Source: JAEMQF01 sp963850525
GTDB taxonomy: Bacteria; Pseudomonadota; Gammaproteobacteria; Burkholderiales; Burkholderiaceae_C
DNA length: 64,000 bases
Assembly: GCA_963850525.1 (NCBI GenBank)
Contig: CAWKLQ010000002.1
Coordinates: 1 to 64,000 of the forward strand
Direction: 5' to 3'
A program made the position numbers and the translations under genes. Below are positions 36,349 through 44,870 of the stretch, one piece after another. A model generated the notes under the pieces. The model ran no database searches, was not told the DNA's origin, and saw only the letters and a list, made by a program, of their open reading frames with translations. Position 1 is the first letter of the stretch. The number at the start of each line of letters is the position of its first letter.

Positions 36349-37383
36349 GTGTCCGCCACACCCGTTTCCAACCCCGGAGCATGCCAACGCGGCTTGCGCG
36401 ACGTTGCGATTGCAGGGTTCGGGCTGGCAACTGCCACTGCCGCCTGGGGCTCGTACGGGCAAATGCGGCTCGACGGCCTGATGCTTCTCGTGGCCGTCTA
36501 CCTGCTTTTTCAATGGGGAATTCTGCTGGCGTTTGCGCTTGCTGCGGGTTGGGGCAAGCGATGGGTCTTTGTCATCCCGGCCACGCTGGTGACGAGTGTG
36601 CTGGTGGCCCTGCTGATCTCCGGGTTCGGATCCGACGGCGACCCAATGCGGCAGCGCCCACTGGGCTTCTGGGCCATGTTCATCGTGCTGTTACTGGCCG
36701 CGGTGCCGGCCATGCTGGTGGCGCCGTTTCTGCAGTTTGCGTGGCGTGCACGGGCGGTTGCAAGTCGACTCCCCCAGGCCCTGCTCATCGGAGCTCTCGC
36801 CCTCGTGCCCATCGGGGCTCTCCTGCACCTTGTGCTGCAGGAGAGCATTTCCAGCCGCGTACTGGACCGGGCGCGCGCGCTGGCGCCGGGTCAGCTTCTC
36901 CCACATGTCATCGCGTCCCGGCAACGCGCCGCCGGCTCATGGCTCAACCCATATTTTTGGACCGAAGAGGAGGAATTGAAGTGGATCCTCATCGGCCTCG
37001 CGCAAGGCTTCGTCGAGAGCCCGGACCCGATTTCCAGTGAAGACACACAGGCGCTGGAACTCCTGGTCAAGCTGTCCGCCGGCGCCGGAAATGACTCGTG
37101 GAGCTGGAGGCCTGAAGCCAAGTTGATCTGGGACCGGCTGATGCGCGCCGCCCCGGGCGCGAGGCCTGCAGTTGCCTCAGGCCTGACGAAGCCGCAGGCG
37201 CAGCGGTTCAAAGAGGCCTTCGGCGTGCCGCACGCGGAGTGGTTGTGCACTCCGATGGCCGACCCGGATACCCAGAAGGCGTTCGATCATGTGTGGACGC
37301 TTCTGGAGGATCACGACAGAAAAGAGTTCTCGGCCAGCATCCGAGACAAATGCGGCAGATCGATCGGGGTTGGCGCGAAGTAG
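36349..37383 (+). CDS. Membrane protein of unknown function
   Basis: A 344-residue protein with four or five transmembrane helices in its first half (about residues 18-35, 44-66, 72-93, 106-127 and 141-160) and a soluble, Trp-rich C-terminal half starting near SWLNPYFWTEEEELKW. GTG 36349 has ACAGGA upstream. I do not recognise the family. The last 40 codons and the following bases are duplicated at 37514-37662, so the 3' end has undergone a local rearrangement. Its GC content looks slightly lower than that of its neighbours. Confidence 0.6.
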   Translation: MSATPVSNPGACQRGLRDVAIAGFGLATATAAWGSYGQMRLDGLMLLVAVYLLFQWGILLAFALAAGWGKRWVFVIPATLVTSVLVALLISGFGSDGDPMRQRPLGFWAMFIVLLLAAVPAMLVAPFLQFAWRARAVASRLPQALLIGALALVPIGALLHLVLQESISSRVLDRARALAPGQLLPHVIASRQRAAGSWLNPYFWTEEEELKWILIGLAQGFVESPDPISSEDTQALELLVKLSAGAGNDSWSWRPEAKLIWDRLMRAAPGARPAVASGLTKPQAQRFKEAFGVPHAEWLCTPMADPDTQKAFDHVWTLLEDHDRKEFSASIRDKCGRSIGVGAK

Positions 37384-37411
37384 ACCGCTTGCCGCGGAGA
37401 AAAGCGAGCCT
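37263..37411 (+). repeat. 149-base direct duplication, copy 1
   Basis: Covers the last 40 codons and stop of the membrane protein gene plus 28 downstream bases. It is repeated at 37514-37662 with one difference (C versus T after GACCGCTTGC). Confidence 0.95.
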
Positions 37412-37693
37412 GAGAAAAGCGAGCCTGGCCCCTTTAACGTGGGGAGAAAAGGGAGAACATCGAGCCTGGCCCCTTTAACGCTCAGGAGAAAAGCGAGCCT
37501 GGCCCCTTTCTGCCCCGGATACCCAGAAGGCGTTCGATCATGTGTGGACGCTTCTGGAGGATCACGACAGAAAAGAGTTCTCGGCCAGCATCCGAGACAA
37601 ATGCGGCAGATCGATCGGGGTTGGCGCGAAGTAGACCGCTTGCTGCGGAGAAAAGCGAGCCTCGGAGAAAAGCGAGCCTGGCCCCTTTAACGG
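37397..37693. repeat. Short GAGCCTGGCCCCTTTAACG repeat cluster
   Basis: The unit, usually preceded by GAGAAAAGC, occurs at 37421, 37462, 37495 (variant ending TCTGCC) and 37674, with shorter GAGAAAAGCGAGCCT pieces between. A relative (GAGCTTGGCCCCTTTGGTTCC) stands at 40631. It separates the membrane protein gene from the convergent M20 gene and holds no gene of its own. Confidence 0.8.
37514..37662 (+). repeat. 149-base direct duplication, copy 2
   Basis: A near-identical copy of 37263-37411 offset by 251 bases. It contains the C-terminal codons of the upstream membrane protein without any start, so it is a coding remnant. Confidence 0.95.
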
Positions 37694-37718
37694 TGGGGCG
37701 CAGCGCAACTGCGCAATC

Positions 37719-38909
37719 TCACCCGACGCGCAGACAACTCTGCGCCAGCTTCACCCAGTAGCTCGCGCCCGTGCTGAGCACGCGATCGTTGAAGTCGTAA
37801 GCCGCGTTGTGCACCATGCAGCCGCCCACCGTTCCGACGCCGTTGCCGATGTTGATGTAGCAGCCGGGCACTTTCTCGAGGAAGAAGGCGAAGTCTTCGC
37901 TGGCGGTGATGGGCTCGGCGTTCTCCACCAGCGCGCTCGCGCCGAGCCAATCGCGAACTACCTGTTTGCAGAACTCGGTTTGTGCAGGGTGGTTGTTCAA
38001 GACCGGATAGCGGCGCATGTAGTTCACCTGCGCCGTCGCGCCGAACACGGCAGCCTGGGTGTGGGCGATCTCGGTGATGCGCTTTTCCAGCAGGTCGCGC
38101 ACGTCGGGGCGGAAGGCGCGCACCGTGAGGCGCAGTTCGGCCTCGCCCGGGATCACGTTGGGCGCGTCGCCGGAGATGAAAGCACCGACGGAAATGATGC
38201 CGGTGTGCAGCGGCGGCACGTTGCGCGAGACGATGGTCTGCAGCGCCATCACGATGCTCGATGCGGCGACGATCGTGTCCACCGCGCTCTGCGGCATGGC
38301 GCCGTGGCCGCCGACGCCCAGCACCTTGATGATGCAGGTGTCGCCACTCGCCATCGCGTAGCCGGGAACCGCCATGAACTGGCCCTCGGGCAGGCCTGGC
38401 ATGTTGTGCATGCCGAAGATCGCGTCGAGCGGGAACAGCTCCAGCAAGCCGTCTTCCAGCATCTTGCGCGCGCCCGCCAGGCCTTCTTCGGCGGGTTGGA
38501 AGATCAGGTGCAAGTGGCCGTCGAAGTTGCGCGTGGCGGCGAGATGGCGCGCGGCCGAAAGCAGCATCGCGGTGTGGCCGTCGTGGCCGCAGGCGTGCAT
38601 CTTGCCGAGCACCTTGCTCGCCCAGGGTTTGCCGCTGGTCTCGGCGATGGGCAGCGCGTCCATGTCGGCACGCAGGCCGATGCGGCGATTCGACTTCCCC
38701 ACGCGCAGGGTGCCGACGACGCCCGTGCCGCCGAGGCCGCGGTGCACCTCGTAGCCCCAGCGCTGCAGGCGCTCGGCGACGAGGTCGGAGGTGGCGTGCT
38801 CTTCGTACGCGAGTTCCGGGTTGGCATGGATCTGGCGGCGGATCGCGACCATCTCGTCTTCGTGGGCGCGGATGTCGTCCAGCGCGGGCAGGGGCAGGGG
38901 TGCGTTCAT
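37719..38909 (-). CDS. M20 family amidohydrolase (hippurate hydrolase-like)
   Basis: Zinc or manganese aminoacylase-type enzyme of 396 residues that hydrolyses an N-acyl amino acid or similar amide. The metal motifs are HACGHDGHTAML and, after it, FQPAEEGLAGAR; GLRADMDALPI and MHNMPGLPEG are also typical. The dimerisation insert lies in the middle (about 190-300). ATG 38909 is used because GTGAGG precedes it. A TTG at 38924 would overlap the stop of the upstream enoyl-CoA hydratase gene. The two genes are probably co-transcribed. Confidence 0.92.
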   Translation of the reverse strand: MNAPLPLPALDDIRAHEDEMVAIRRQIHANPELAYEEHATSDLVAERLQRWGYEVHRGLGGTGVVGTLRVGKSNRRIGLRADMDALPIAETSGKPWASKVLGKMHACGHDGHTAMLLSAARHLAATRNFDGHLHLIFQPAEEGLAGARKMLEDGLLELFPLDAIFGMHNMPGLPEGQFMAVPGYAMASGDTCIIKVLGVGGHGAMPQSAVDTIVAASSIVMALQTIVSRNVPPLHTGIISVGAFISGDAPNVIPGEAELRLTVRAFRPDVRDLLEKRITEIAHTQAAVFGATAQVNYMRRYPVLNNHPAQTEFCKQVVRDWLGASALVENAEPITASEDFAFFLEKVPGCYINIGNGVGTVGGCMVHNAAYDFNDRVLSTGASYWVKLAQSCLRVG

Positions 38910-38916
38910 GGGGGCC

Positions 38917-39804
38917 TCACTCAAACGGCGGTTGCGAATTCCAGTCGAAAAATTCCGGCATGTCGTGGCTCACGCGGTCCGGCCATGATGCGCTGCGTTT
39001 CTCGAGGAAGGACGCCACGCCCTCGCGCGCGTCGCCGGCCCTGCCGCGTGCCTGGATCGCGCGGCTGTCCAGCCGGTGCGCGTGCATCGGGTGCGCGGCG
39101 CCGGCCATGCGCCACAGCATCTGGCGCGTCATCGCCACCGACACCGGCGCGCTGTGCTGCGTCAGCTCGGTGGCCAGGGCGCGTGCCGCGGGCAGCAGAT
39201 CGCCCGGTGCGTGCAGGCTGCGCACCAGGCCGCGCTCGAGCGCTTCCTGCGCGGCGAAGATGCGCCCGCCGATGCACCACTCGAGCGCCGTCTGCATGCC
39301 CACCAGCCGCGGCAAGAACCAGCTCGACGCGGCCTCAGGCACGATGCCGCGCCGCGCGAATACGAAACCGAAGCGCGCGTCGGTGCTGGCGATGCGAATG
39401 TCCATCGGCAACTGCATCGTCACGCCGATGCCCACCGCCGCGCCGTTGATCGCGCCGATCACCGGCTTGCAACTGCGATAGATGCGCAGCGTGACCAGGC
39501 CGCCGCCGTCGCGGTAGACGTCGCCGACCTTGGTCGCCTCACGCCCGGCGTCCTGGCGATTCGCGTAGTCGAAGGTGCTGCCGCCGGCAGAAGACAAGTC
39601 GGCCCCGGCGCAAAACGCCCGTCCCGCGCCGGTGACGATGACGGCGCGCACCGCGTCATCGCCGTCGGTTTCGTCAAAGGCGGCGATCATCTCGTCGCGC
39701 ATCTGCACCGTGAACGCGTTGAGTTTTTCCGGGCGATTCAGGGTGAGCGTGGCGATGCCTTCGCTCACTTCGTAGCTTAGGGTTTTCAACAGGCTGGGGT
39801 TCAT
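38917..39804 (-). CDS. Enoyl-CoA hydratase/isomerase family protein
   Basis: Crotonase-fold enzyme of 295 residues. IATLTLNRPEKLNAFTVQM opens the fold, the first oxyanion-hole segment is GRAFCAGADLSS, and the second is IGAINGAAVGIGVTMQLPMD. The region FVFARRGIVPEAASSWFLPR carries a glutamate where catalytic crotonases have one. It is paired with the downstream M20 amidohydrolase, an arrangement that suggests removal of an acyl-CoA-derived amide, although the substrate is not evident. Confidence 0.9.
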   Translation of the reverse strand: MNPSLLKTLSYEVSEGIATLTLNRPEKLNAFTVQMRDEMIAAFDETDGDDAVRAVIVTGAGRAFCAGADLSSAGGSTFDYANRQDAGREATKVGDVYRDGGGLVTLRIYRSCKPVIGAINGAAVGIGVTMQLPMDIRIASTDARFGFVFARRGIVPEAASSWFLPRLVGMQTALEWCIGGRIFAAQEALERGLVRSLHAPGDLLPAARALATELTQHSAPVSVAMTRQMLWRMAGAAHPMHAHRLDSRAIQARGRAGDAREGVASFLEKRSASWPDRVSHDMPEFFDWNSQPPFE

Positions 39805-39870
39805 GCGGTGCAGGTCTCGCAGGGGTCAAGAGCCGGCGCGACTGGGTAGACGGGGGTGGGCTCAGTGTAA

Positions 39871-40062
39871 GCACCGGCGCGGCCGGGGTACAGGGCAGCG
39901 TATGCGATCGACGGCGTGCGGATCGTCGGGTTCGACAACGAGCGAGGCAAGGGAGATCATTGCCACATTCGGGGTGCCGAGCGCAGCTACGACTTTGTCT
40001 CAGTGGAACAGCTGATCGAGGATTTCATTGCCGCCGTCGATGAGGAGAGGAGCAAGACATGA
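39871..40062 (+). pseudogene. 5'-truncated toxin gene remnant (DUF6516-like)
   Basis: In the frame closed by the TGA at 40060-40062 the DNA reads YAIDGVRIVGFDNERGKGDH and then SYDFVSVEQLIEDFIAAV. This is the C-terminal half of the small DUF6516-type proteins that precede HVO_A0114-type regulators in toxin-antitoxin pairs. The frame is closed upstream by TAA at 39868, and there is no start codon before the conserved part, so about half the gene is gone. It overlaps the intact partner gene by ATGA. Confidence 0.55.
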
Positions 40063-40427
40063 CCGAACGAACGCTGACAATCACGATGAACGCCGATTGG
40101 CGCGCTGCGCTGCGCGCAGCGGGCAAGCGAGCCAGCGCCCGAAGCTACAAGGGCGAAGTGTTGAACTTCGAGTCCGCGGGCAGTTTCTTCGGCAAGCTCA
40201 CCGAACGTCGTTGGGCGCTGGTGCATGCGCTGCAGAGTCAGGGCGCGATGTCGGTGCGGGAACTGGCACGCCGGGTGGCCCGCGATGTGCGGCGCGTTCA
40301 TGACGATGTGGAAGTTCTGGCCCAGTTGGGCCTATTCGAGCGTACCGTGAGCGGCGGGGTCGTGTGCCCGTTCCAGGCTGTTCACATCGACATGCGCTTG
40401 ACGGCGTCGCAGCCCCTGGCGGCGTGA
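40059..40427 (+). CDS. HVO_A0114-type winged-helix DNA-binding protein (antitoxin)
   Basis: A 122-residue regulator. The N-terminal stretch LTITMNADWRAALRAAGK is followed by a winged helix with LTERRWALVHALQSQGAMSV and RELARRVARDVRRVHDDVEV, then a short wing ending in the typical LFERTVSGGVVCPFQAVHID. This family is found next to DUF6516-type partners as a predicted antitoxin. The partner here is truncated, so the regulator is an orphan. Confidence 0.75.
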   Translation: MTERTLTITMNADWRAALRAAGKRASARSYKGEVLNFESAGSFFGKLTERRWALVHALQSQGAMSVRELARRVARDVRRVHDDVEVLAQLGLFERTVSGGVVCPFQAVHIDMRLTASQPLAA

Positions 40428-40856
40428 TTCGAACCGCTCCCGCGTATCCTGGCTCACGCGGCCGCGCACTGCTGGGTCGATGCGGACGGTGACGAGCGGC
40501 TGCCTTTGTTAGGCAGCCGCGCGTCGAAACTGATCGGAGATGGACTGCGTTGGTCGGATTCGTGGGCTTGTACAGGACCGCGATGCGCGAGGCGTTGGGC
40601 ACCGCCTCCTTGAGCAACCGGAGGAAAGGCGAGCTTGGCCCCTTTGGTTCCTGGCCCCTTTGGTTCCTGCGCACGAGCTGGAAGTAGTGTCCCCTCGGCT
40701 GTTCCCGTCGGGTGAACAAGAGCGCATGAGGACATTCCCTCATTCGGCAAACCGGCAATGGGGATCAAGATGCGCTTCTCGCCGTCGACCGGAAAGGCCA
40801 CCCGACTCGGGCGGCGCCCCGTCATGTTTCGATCCCTCACGCGACAAGGAAACCAA
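40428..40856. other. Gene-free stretch with relics
   Basis: About 430 bases between the regulator and hydrolase genes. They hold the ABC-binding-protein fragment, a double GGCCCCTTTGGTTCCT repeat at about 40637-40670 related to the cluster at 37.4 kb, and the promoter region of the hydrolase gene. No intact gene was found. Confidence 0.7.
40540..40626 (-). pseudogene. Fragment of an ABC_sub_bind family binding protein
   Basis: The minus strand encodes LRLLKEAVPNASRIAVLYKP and then TNPTNAV, which matches the start of the ligand-binding part of TrpX/ABC_sub_bind periplasmic proteins (RLELLKEAVPxxSRVAVLxNP). Neither upstream nor downstream parts are present, and the GGCCCCTTTGG repeat abuts one end at about 40630. 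It is a relic. Confidence 0.55.
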
Positions 40857-42230
40857 ATGAAGAAGCTTCTGCTGGCCATAGCGGCCGCGCTTTGCATGGC
40901 CCAGGGTCTGGCGCTTGCCGACGACGACGACGAATCGTCGGAATCGCGGGACAGGCCAGTCAGGCCGGTGCCGGCCTATTTTGTCGACCAGACCAAGCTG
41001 CCTTTTGATGCCCTTCCCGGCCTGCCTGCCCACCAGTACTGGGGCGTGCAGAAAGGCGCCGGCTACCGCATCGAGGTGCCGCACAGCTGGAACGGCAAAC
41101 TTGTGATGTGGGCCCATGGCTTCCGTGGCACTGGCCTGGAGCTGACGGTGGACAACCACCCGTTGCGCCCGCTCCTGCTCGCCCAAGGCTACGCCTGGGC
41201 GGCCTCCAGCTACAGCCGCAATGACTACGACCCCGGCATCGGCGCCACCGACACGCATGCGCTCACGCATCGCTTCGAGCACATGGTCGGCAAGCCCAGC
41301 CGTGTCTACATCACCGGGGCCTCGATGGGCGGCCACGTCACCGCAGTGATGGCCGAAAAATGGCCGCGCACCTATGACGGCGCGATGCCGGTGTGCGGCG
41401 TACTCGCCGACTTCGAGCTCTTCGACTTTTTCTACGACTTCAACGCCGCGGCGCAGACCCTGTCCGGCGTGAACAAGACCTTCCCTTACGGCGCCGACTA
41501 CCTCACCACCACCGTGCCCGCCACCAAAGCCGGGCTGGGGCCGGCATTCCCGTTCGCGTTGAACGCGAATGGGCAGAACTTCAAGTCGCTGGTGCAGTTG
41601 CGCTCCGGCGGCGTGCGGCCGCTGTTCGACCAGGGCTGGCTGTTCTGGAACGCCGTGGCTGGCGACTTCCTGTTCGGCCTGGGCGTGGGCGACGGCACCT
41701 TGACGCGCGGCCGCGGCTTCGTGCTGCAGAACTCCGATGTGGTGTACCAGTTCGACACCGACCCGGCGCTCTCCGGCGCCGAGACCGTGTTCAACGGCAT
41801 GGTGCAGCGCGTGACCGCAGAGCGCGGCGCGCGGCGCGGCGGGCTCAGGTTCGTGCCGACCACGAAAGGCGACTTGCGCATCCCCATGCTCACGCTGCAC
41901 ACGCTGGGCGACCTGTTCGTGCCATTCCACATGGAGCAGGAATATGCGCGCCGCGTCGCCCGCCAAGGCCAGTCGCGCAACCTCGTGCAGCGCGCCACGC
42001 GCGACTACGGGCACTGCGCATTCACCGGGCCGGAGCTGGCGCAAACCTTCACCGACCTCGTGAAGTGGGTGGAAGGCGGCATCAAGCCCAAGGGCGACGA
42101 CGTGCGCAACCCGGCCGCTGTGGCGCACCCGAACTTCGGCTGCACTTATACCGACAAGGTCTCGCCGCGGCAGTGGAATACCGTGCCCACGCTGGTCTTC
42201 CTGACGCCGCCGAGCTGCCCGGCGAACTGA
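40857..42230 (+). CDS. Exported alpha/beta hydrolase
   Basis: A 457-residue protein with a signal peptide (about residues 1-22, KKLLLAIAAALCMAQGLALA) and an acidic linker DDDDESSE. The hydrolase core follows: oxyanion loop region MWAHGFRGTG, nucleophile elbow YITGASMGGHVTA (Ser near residue 149), an acidic residue in LHTLGDLFVPFHM and the histidine in YGHCAFTG. The layout resembles secreted esterases, feruloyl esterases and polyester hydrolases with a large lid region (about 190-330). The true substrate is open. Confidence 0.85.
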   Translation: MKKLLLAIAAALCMAQGLALADDDDESSESRDRPVRPVPAYFVDQTKLPFDALPGLPAHQYWGVQKGAGYRIEVPHSWNGKLVMWAHGFRGTGLELTVDNHPLRPLLLAQGYAWAASSYSRNDYDPGIGATDTHALTHRFEHMVGKPSRVYITGASMGGHVTAVMAEKWPRTYDGAMPVCGVLADFELFDFFYDFNAAAQTLSGVNKTFPYGADYLTTTVPATKAGLGPAFPFALNANGQNFKSLVQLRSGGVRPLFDQGWLFWNAVAGDFLFGLGVGDGTLTRGRGFVLQNSDVVYQFDTDPALSGAETVFNGMVQRVTAERGARRGGLRFVPTTKGDLRIPMLTLHTLGDLFVPFHMEQEYARRVARQGQSRNLVQRATRDYGHCAFTGPELAQTFTDLVKWVEGGIKPKGDDVRNPAAVAHPNFGCTYTDKVSPRQWNTVPTLVFLTPPSCPAN

Positions 42231-42267
42231 AGACCGGTCGATGCGACCACAGTGAGCCCTCGACCGC

Positions 42268-42663
42268 ATGCCCCAGCGCCTCGCATCCTGCAGTTGCGGT
42301 CAGCTCACCGCCCAGGTCGTGGGCGAGCCCGTACGCGTCTCGATCTGCCACTGCCTGGCCTGCCAGCGCAGGACGGGCAGTCCCTTCGGCCAGCAAGCCA
42401 GGTTTCGTCGCGAGAACGTGTCGCTGTCAGGCACCTCATCCGAGTACGTGCGCGTCGGGGACGAAGGCTCCCGCGTCAGATTCCACTTCTGCCCGCACTG
42501 CGGCTCGACGGTCTACTACGAGCCCGAAGGCTTGGAGGAGTACCTTGCCATCCCCGTCGGGGCTTTCGCCGATCCAAGCTTCCCGGCGCCGAGCGTCTCC
42601 GTCTACGAAGAGCGAATGCACGCTTGGGTCGTGCCGCCTGCTGACGCGCAGCACATCCCCTGA
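42268..42663 (+). CDS. GFA-family zinc protein (Mss4-like fold)
   Basis: A 131-residue protein of the glutathione-dependent formaldehyde-activating enzyme family. Zinc-binding cysteines are visible in SCSCGQL, ICHCLACQRRTGSPF and FHFCPHCGST, and the terminal VYEERMHAWV is typical. The family name overstates what is known, since many members have no proven glutathione activity. It starts 37 bases after the hydrolase stop. Confidence 0.9.
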   Translation: MPQRLASCSCGQLTAQVVGEPVRVSICHCLACQRRTGSPFGQQARFRRENVSLSGTSSEYVRVGDEGSRVRFHFCPHCGSTVYYEPEGLEEYLAIPVGAFADPSFPAPSVSVYEERMHAWVVPPADAQHIP

Positions 42664-42691
42664 GCAGGCGGCCAGCTGTCCGCGGGTGCGT

Positions 42692-43561
42692 TCACTGGAG
42701 CCGCTGAGACTTGCGCACGACGAAATATGCCAGGCAACACACGAAGCCCATCGTGAAGATGGCTACCAGCCCCAGCGACTCGTACATCGAGCGCGAACTC
42801 CAAACCACCTTGCTCGCGTCGGTTAGCGGCCGGTCCACCGCCAGCCATGCCTTGGCGACAAACTCGATGAAGGTGGCGAAGTAGAACGCGGTGTTCAGGT
42901 GCCAGGCCTCGCGGCGGTCGTCGCCGTTGGTGGCTGGGGCCCGATTCGGCTGCTGCTTCTGCAGCACCAGGGCGAAGACCTGGAAGATCAGGTACACGGT
43001 GAGGTACCAGCCCATGAAATTGACGAAGGGCACGCCGAAGTAGCTGCCGCCGTCATGCCAGATCCACGCCTGCGACAGCGTGGAGCGCGCCGGGTCCATC
43101 GACAGGTCCCACATCACCATGATGAAGGCGGCGATCACCGGCACTGCAAATCGCTGCAGCGCATCGGCGCGGTGGTCGAACTTGTCGAGCACGGCGTGGG
43201 CGAGATTCCAGGACACGTAACACATCGAGAAGTACGCCGGCATGATGAGCAGCGGCACCGTGCCCAGCTTGGGGCCCAGGTTCTCGGTGTAATGGTAGTG
43301 GCCGAACGGGAAGCCGGTGGCGATGGACAGGGACTCCATGCACCAGCTCACGACGAATGCGATGACGAAGAAGACCCCCATCGTCGGCCAGCCCAAGCGG
43401 CGGCTGCCGTGCATGAAGGCAAACACCGTGGGCACGAGGATGCTGATGGCCGGAATGAACGCCATCAGGCCGGGTGCCAGCGGCGTTGCCTTCAGGAAGG
43501 CGAAGGCCCCGAACAGGACCGTGAGGGCCCAGAGGATGCGGTTGCGGGTGGTGTCGCCCAT
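42692..43561 (-). CDS. Carotenoid biosynthesis-type membrane protein (CruF/DUF422-like)
   Basis: An integral membrane protein of 289 residues with seven or eight transmembrane helices. Motifs ATGFPFGHYHYTENLGPKLG and MDPARSTLSQAWIW are characteristic of the DUF422 family that contains the bisanhydrobacterioruberin hydratase CruF. No phytoene synthase or desaturase lies nearby, so carotenoid work cannot be claimed. ATG 43561 is preferred to an upstream start that adds a hydrophilic tail. It is divergent from the TetR regulator 187 bases away, which may control it. Confidence 0.8.
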   Translation of the reverse strand: MGDTTRNRILWALTVLFGAFAFLKATPLAPGLMAFIPAISILVPTVFAFMHGSRRLGWPTMGVFFVIAFVVSWCMESLSIATGFPFGHYHYTENLGPKLGTVPLLIMPAYFSMCYVSWNLAHAVLDKFDHRADALQRFAVPVIAAFIMVMWDLSMDPARSTLSQAWIWHDGGSYFGVPFVNFMGWYLTVYLIFQVFALVLQKQQPNRAPATNGDDRREAWHLNTAFYFATFIEFVAKAWLAVDRPLTDASKVVWSSRSMYESLGLVAIFTMGFVCCLAYFVVRKSQRLQ

Positions 43562-43748
43562 CGTGGGTTCTCCCGTGTGAGGATCGGCCTGTGCGCCGCA
43601 GAAGCGGAGCGGCCGCGGCATGGAAGTGGCGTGGCACTGCATAGTGACATAACTGTCATGATGACGGTCTTGGTGTTTCTACTGACGATTTTCCGTTCCG
43701 CGAACCCGGAGTCCGAACCAACGAGCGCGGTCCGCGCAAAATCGCGTC

Positions 43749-44426
43749 ATGTCTCATGTCGATCACCGTCCACGCGTCGCCGCCGAGCGGCGCAGTCGCA
43801 TGCGCGCCCGCCTGCTGGAGAGCGCCCTCGTACTTGCCGCCGCCAAAGGCCCCGAGGTCATATCCATCGACGACGTGATCGCCTTGGCCGAGGTCTCTCG
43901 CGGCACCTTCTACAAGTACTTCGATGCCCCGAGCAGCCTGATGCAGGAGTTGGCAGCCGAGGTTTCTCGTGCCGTGATCGAGACCATGCATCCCCTTGTC
44001 GAGCCGCTCGACGACGTCGCAGAACGCGTGGCTGCGGGCGTGCGCATGGCGCTGCGGCTGGTGCGCGCTCACCCGATCCTGGGTGCATTCATGGTGCGCG
44101 CTGGTTGGCCAGTCATGGAGCGTACGCACCTGTTCTTCACCGCCGTCGGTGCGGACATCGACAAGGGCATCCGGCAGGGGCGATTCGCGCGCATGCATGC
44201 CGACATCGGGCTGAACGTGCTGGCAGGCTCGATGGTCGGGGCCATGCACTCGATGACGCGCGGGAAGGTGCCGCGCGACTTTGCCGAGCAGACCGCTGCA
44301 GCGGTTCTGCGCGCCCTGGGCTTGCCTGAGGGAGAAGTGTTCGAATTGGCGACGCGTCCATTGCCGATGCCGACCATCGAGCCCGACTCGCTGTTGTGGT
44401 TGCTGCTCAAGCAGCGCACTGCCTGA
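43749..44426 (+). CDS. TetR-family transcriptional regulator
   Basis: A 225-residue repressor-type protein. The N-terminal helix-turn-helix spans about residues 18-65, with LLESALVLAAAKGPEVISID and EVSRGTFYKYFDAPSSLMQ, the classic TetR recognition helix pattern. The C-terminal ligand and dimer domain is helical and not diagnostic. It probably controls the divergent membrane protein gene. It is the last host-type gene before the accessory island. Confidence 0.92.
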   Translation: MSHVDHRPRVAAERRSRMRARLLESALVLAAAKGPEVISIDDVIALAEVSRGTFYKYFDAPSSLMQELAAEVSRAVIETMHPLVEPLDDVAERVAAGVRMALRLVRAHPILGAFMVRAGWPVMERTHLFFTAVGADIDKGIRQGRFARMHADIGLNVLAGSMVGAMHSMTRGKVPRDFAEQTAAAVLRALGLPEGEVFELATRPLPMPTIEPDSLLWLLLKQRTA

Positions 44427-44870
44427 GCCGTTCGTGACCGCGTGCGCTGGCAACGCACCTGTCACTCCTTTGCCAACGCGACTGAAGGTCAGCACTCCGA
44501 TGCGCAGCGGGCGGCCGGCAGGTCTTGCTGTGGGCCGCAATGGCGACAAAGGGAGCTTTGGGCGCTGTCTTGTGAGTGTTCCAAGTACCGACATCGAGAT
44601 CGTCCAGGTTGTCGCACCGGTAGCGCGAGATCGACCCGCTTCTGGCCTTTGACCAACAATCGCGAACGACAGCAATCAGCGCGACCAGTCGTCGCCGAGG
44701 AGTTCGACTGTCCGCCTTCGACGCATAGCTGATTGCAAGTCATGAATAACGCGAGGAGCGCGGCCAAAGGCGGCAGGCACAATGACTCCTGGCTGGAACT
44801 ATCGTCGTTCGTTGCCAACGCATGCGCTGTCGACGAAAACACCTCGCTTTAGAGTGCAGCGGAGCCTGAT
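44427..44870. other. Left flank of the accessory island
   Basis: About 440 bases without a supported gene. The short open frames here have no family features. The composition begins to drift from the GC-rich host pattern towards the island. Confidence 0.6.

Noticed and set aside
37397..37693. CRISPR array
   Set aside because: The short repeats are irregularly spaced and partly nested in a duplicated coding segment, with no uniform spacers and no cas genes.
42692..43561. Assigning the gene firmly to carotenoid synthesis
   Set aside because: The family match is to DUF422/CruF, but no carotenoid genes accompany it, so only a family-level name is given.
44442..44732. Possible 96-codon gene after tetR
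   Set aside because: No ribosome-binding site, no recognisable family and composition unlike a coding region; treated as intergenic.
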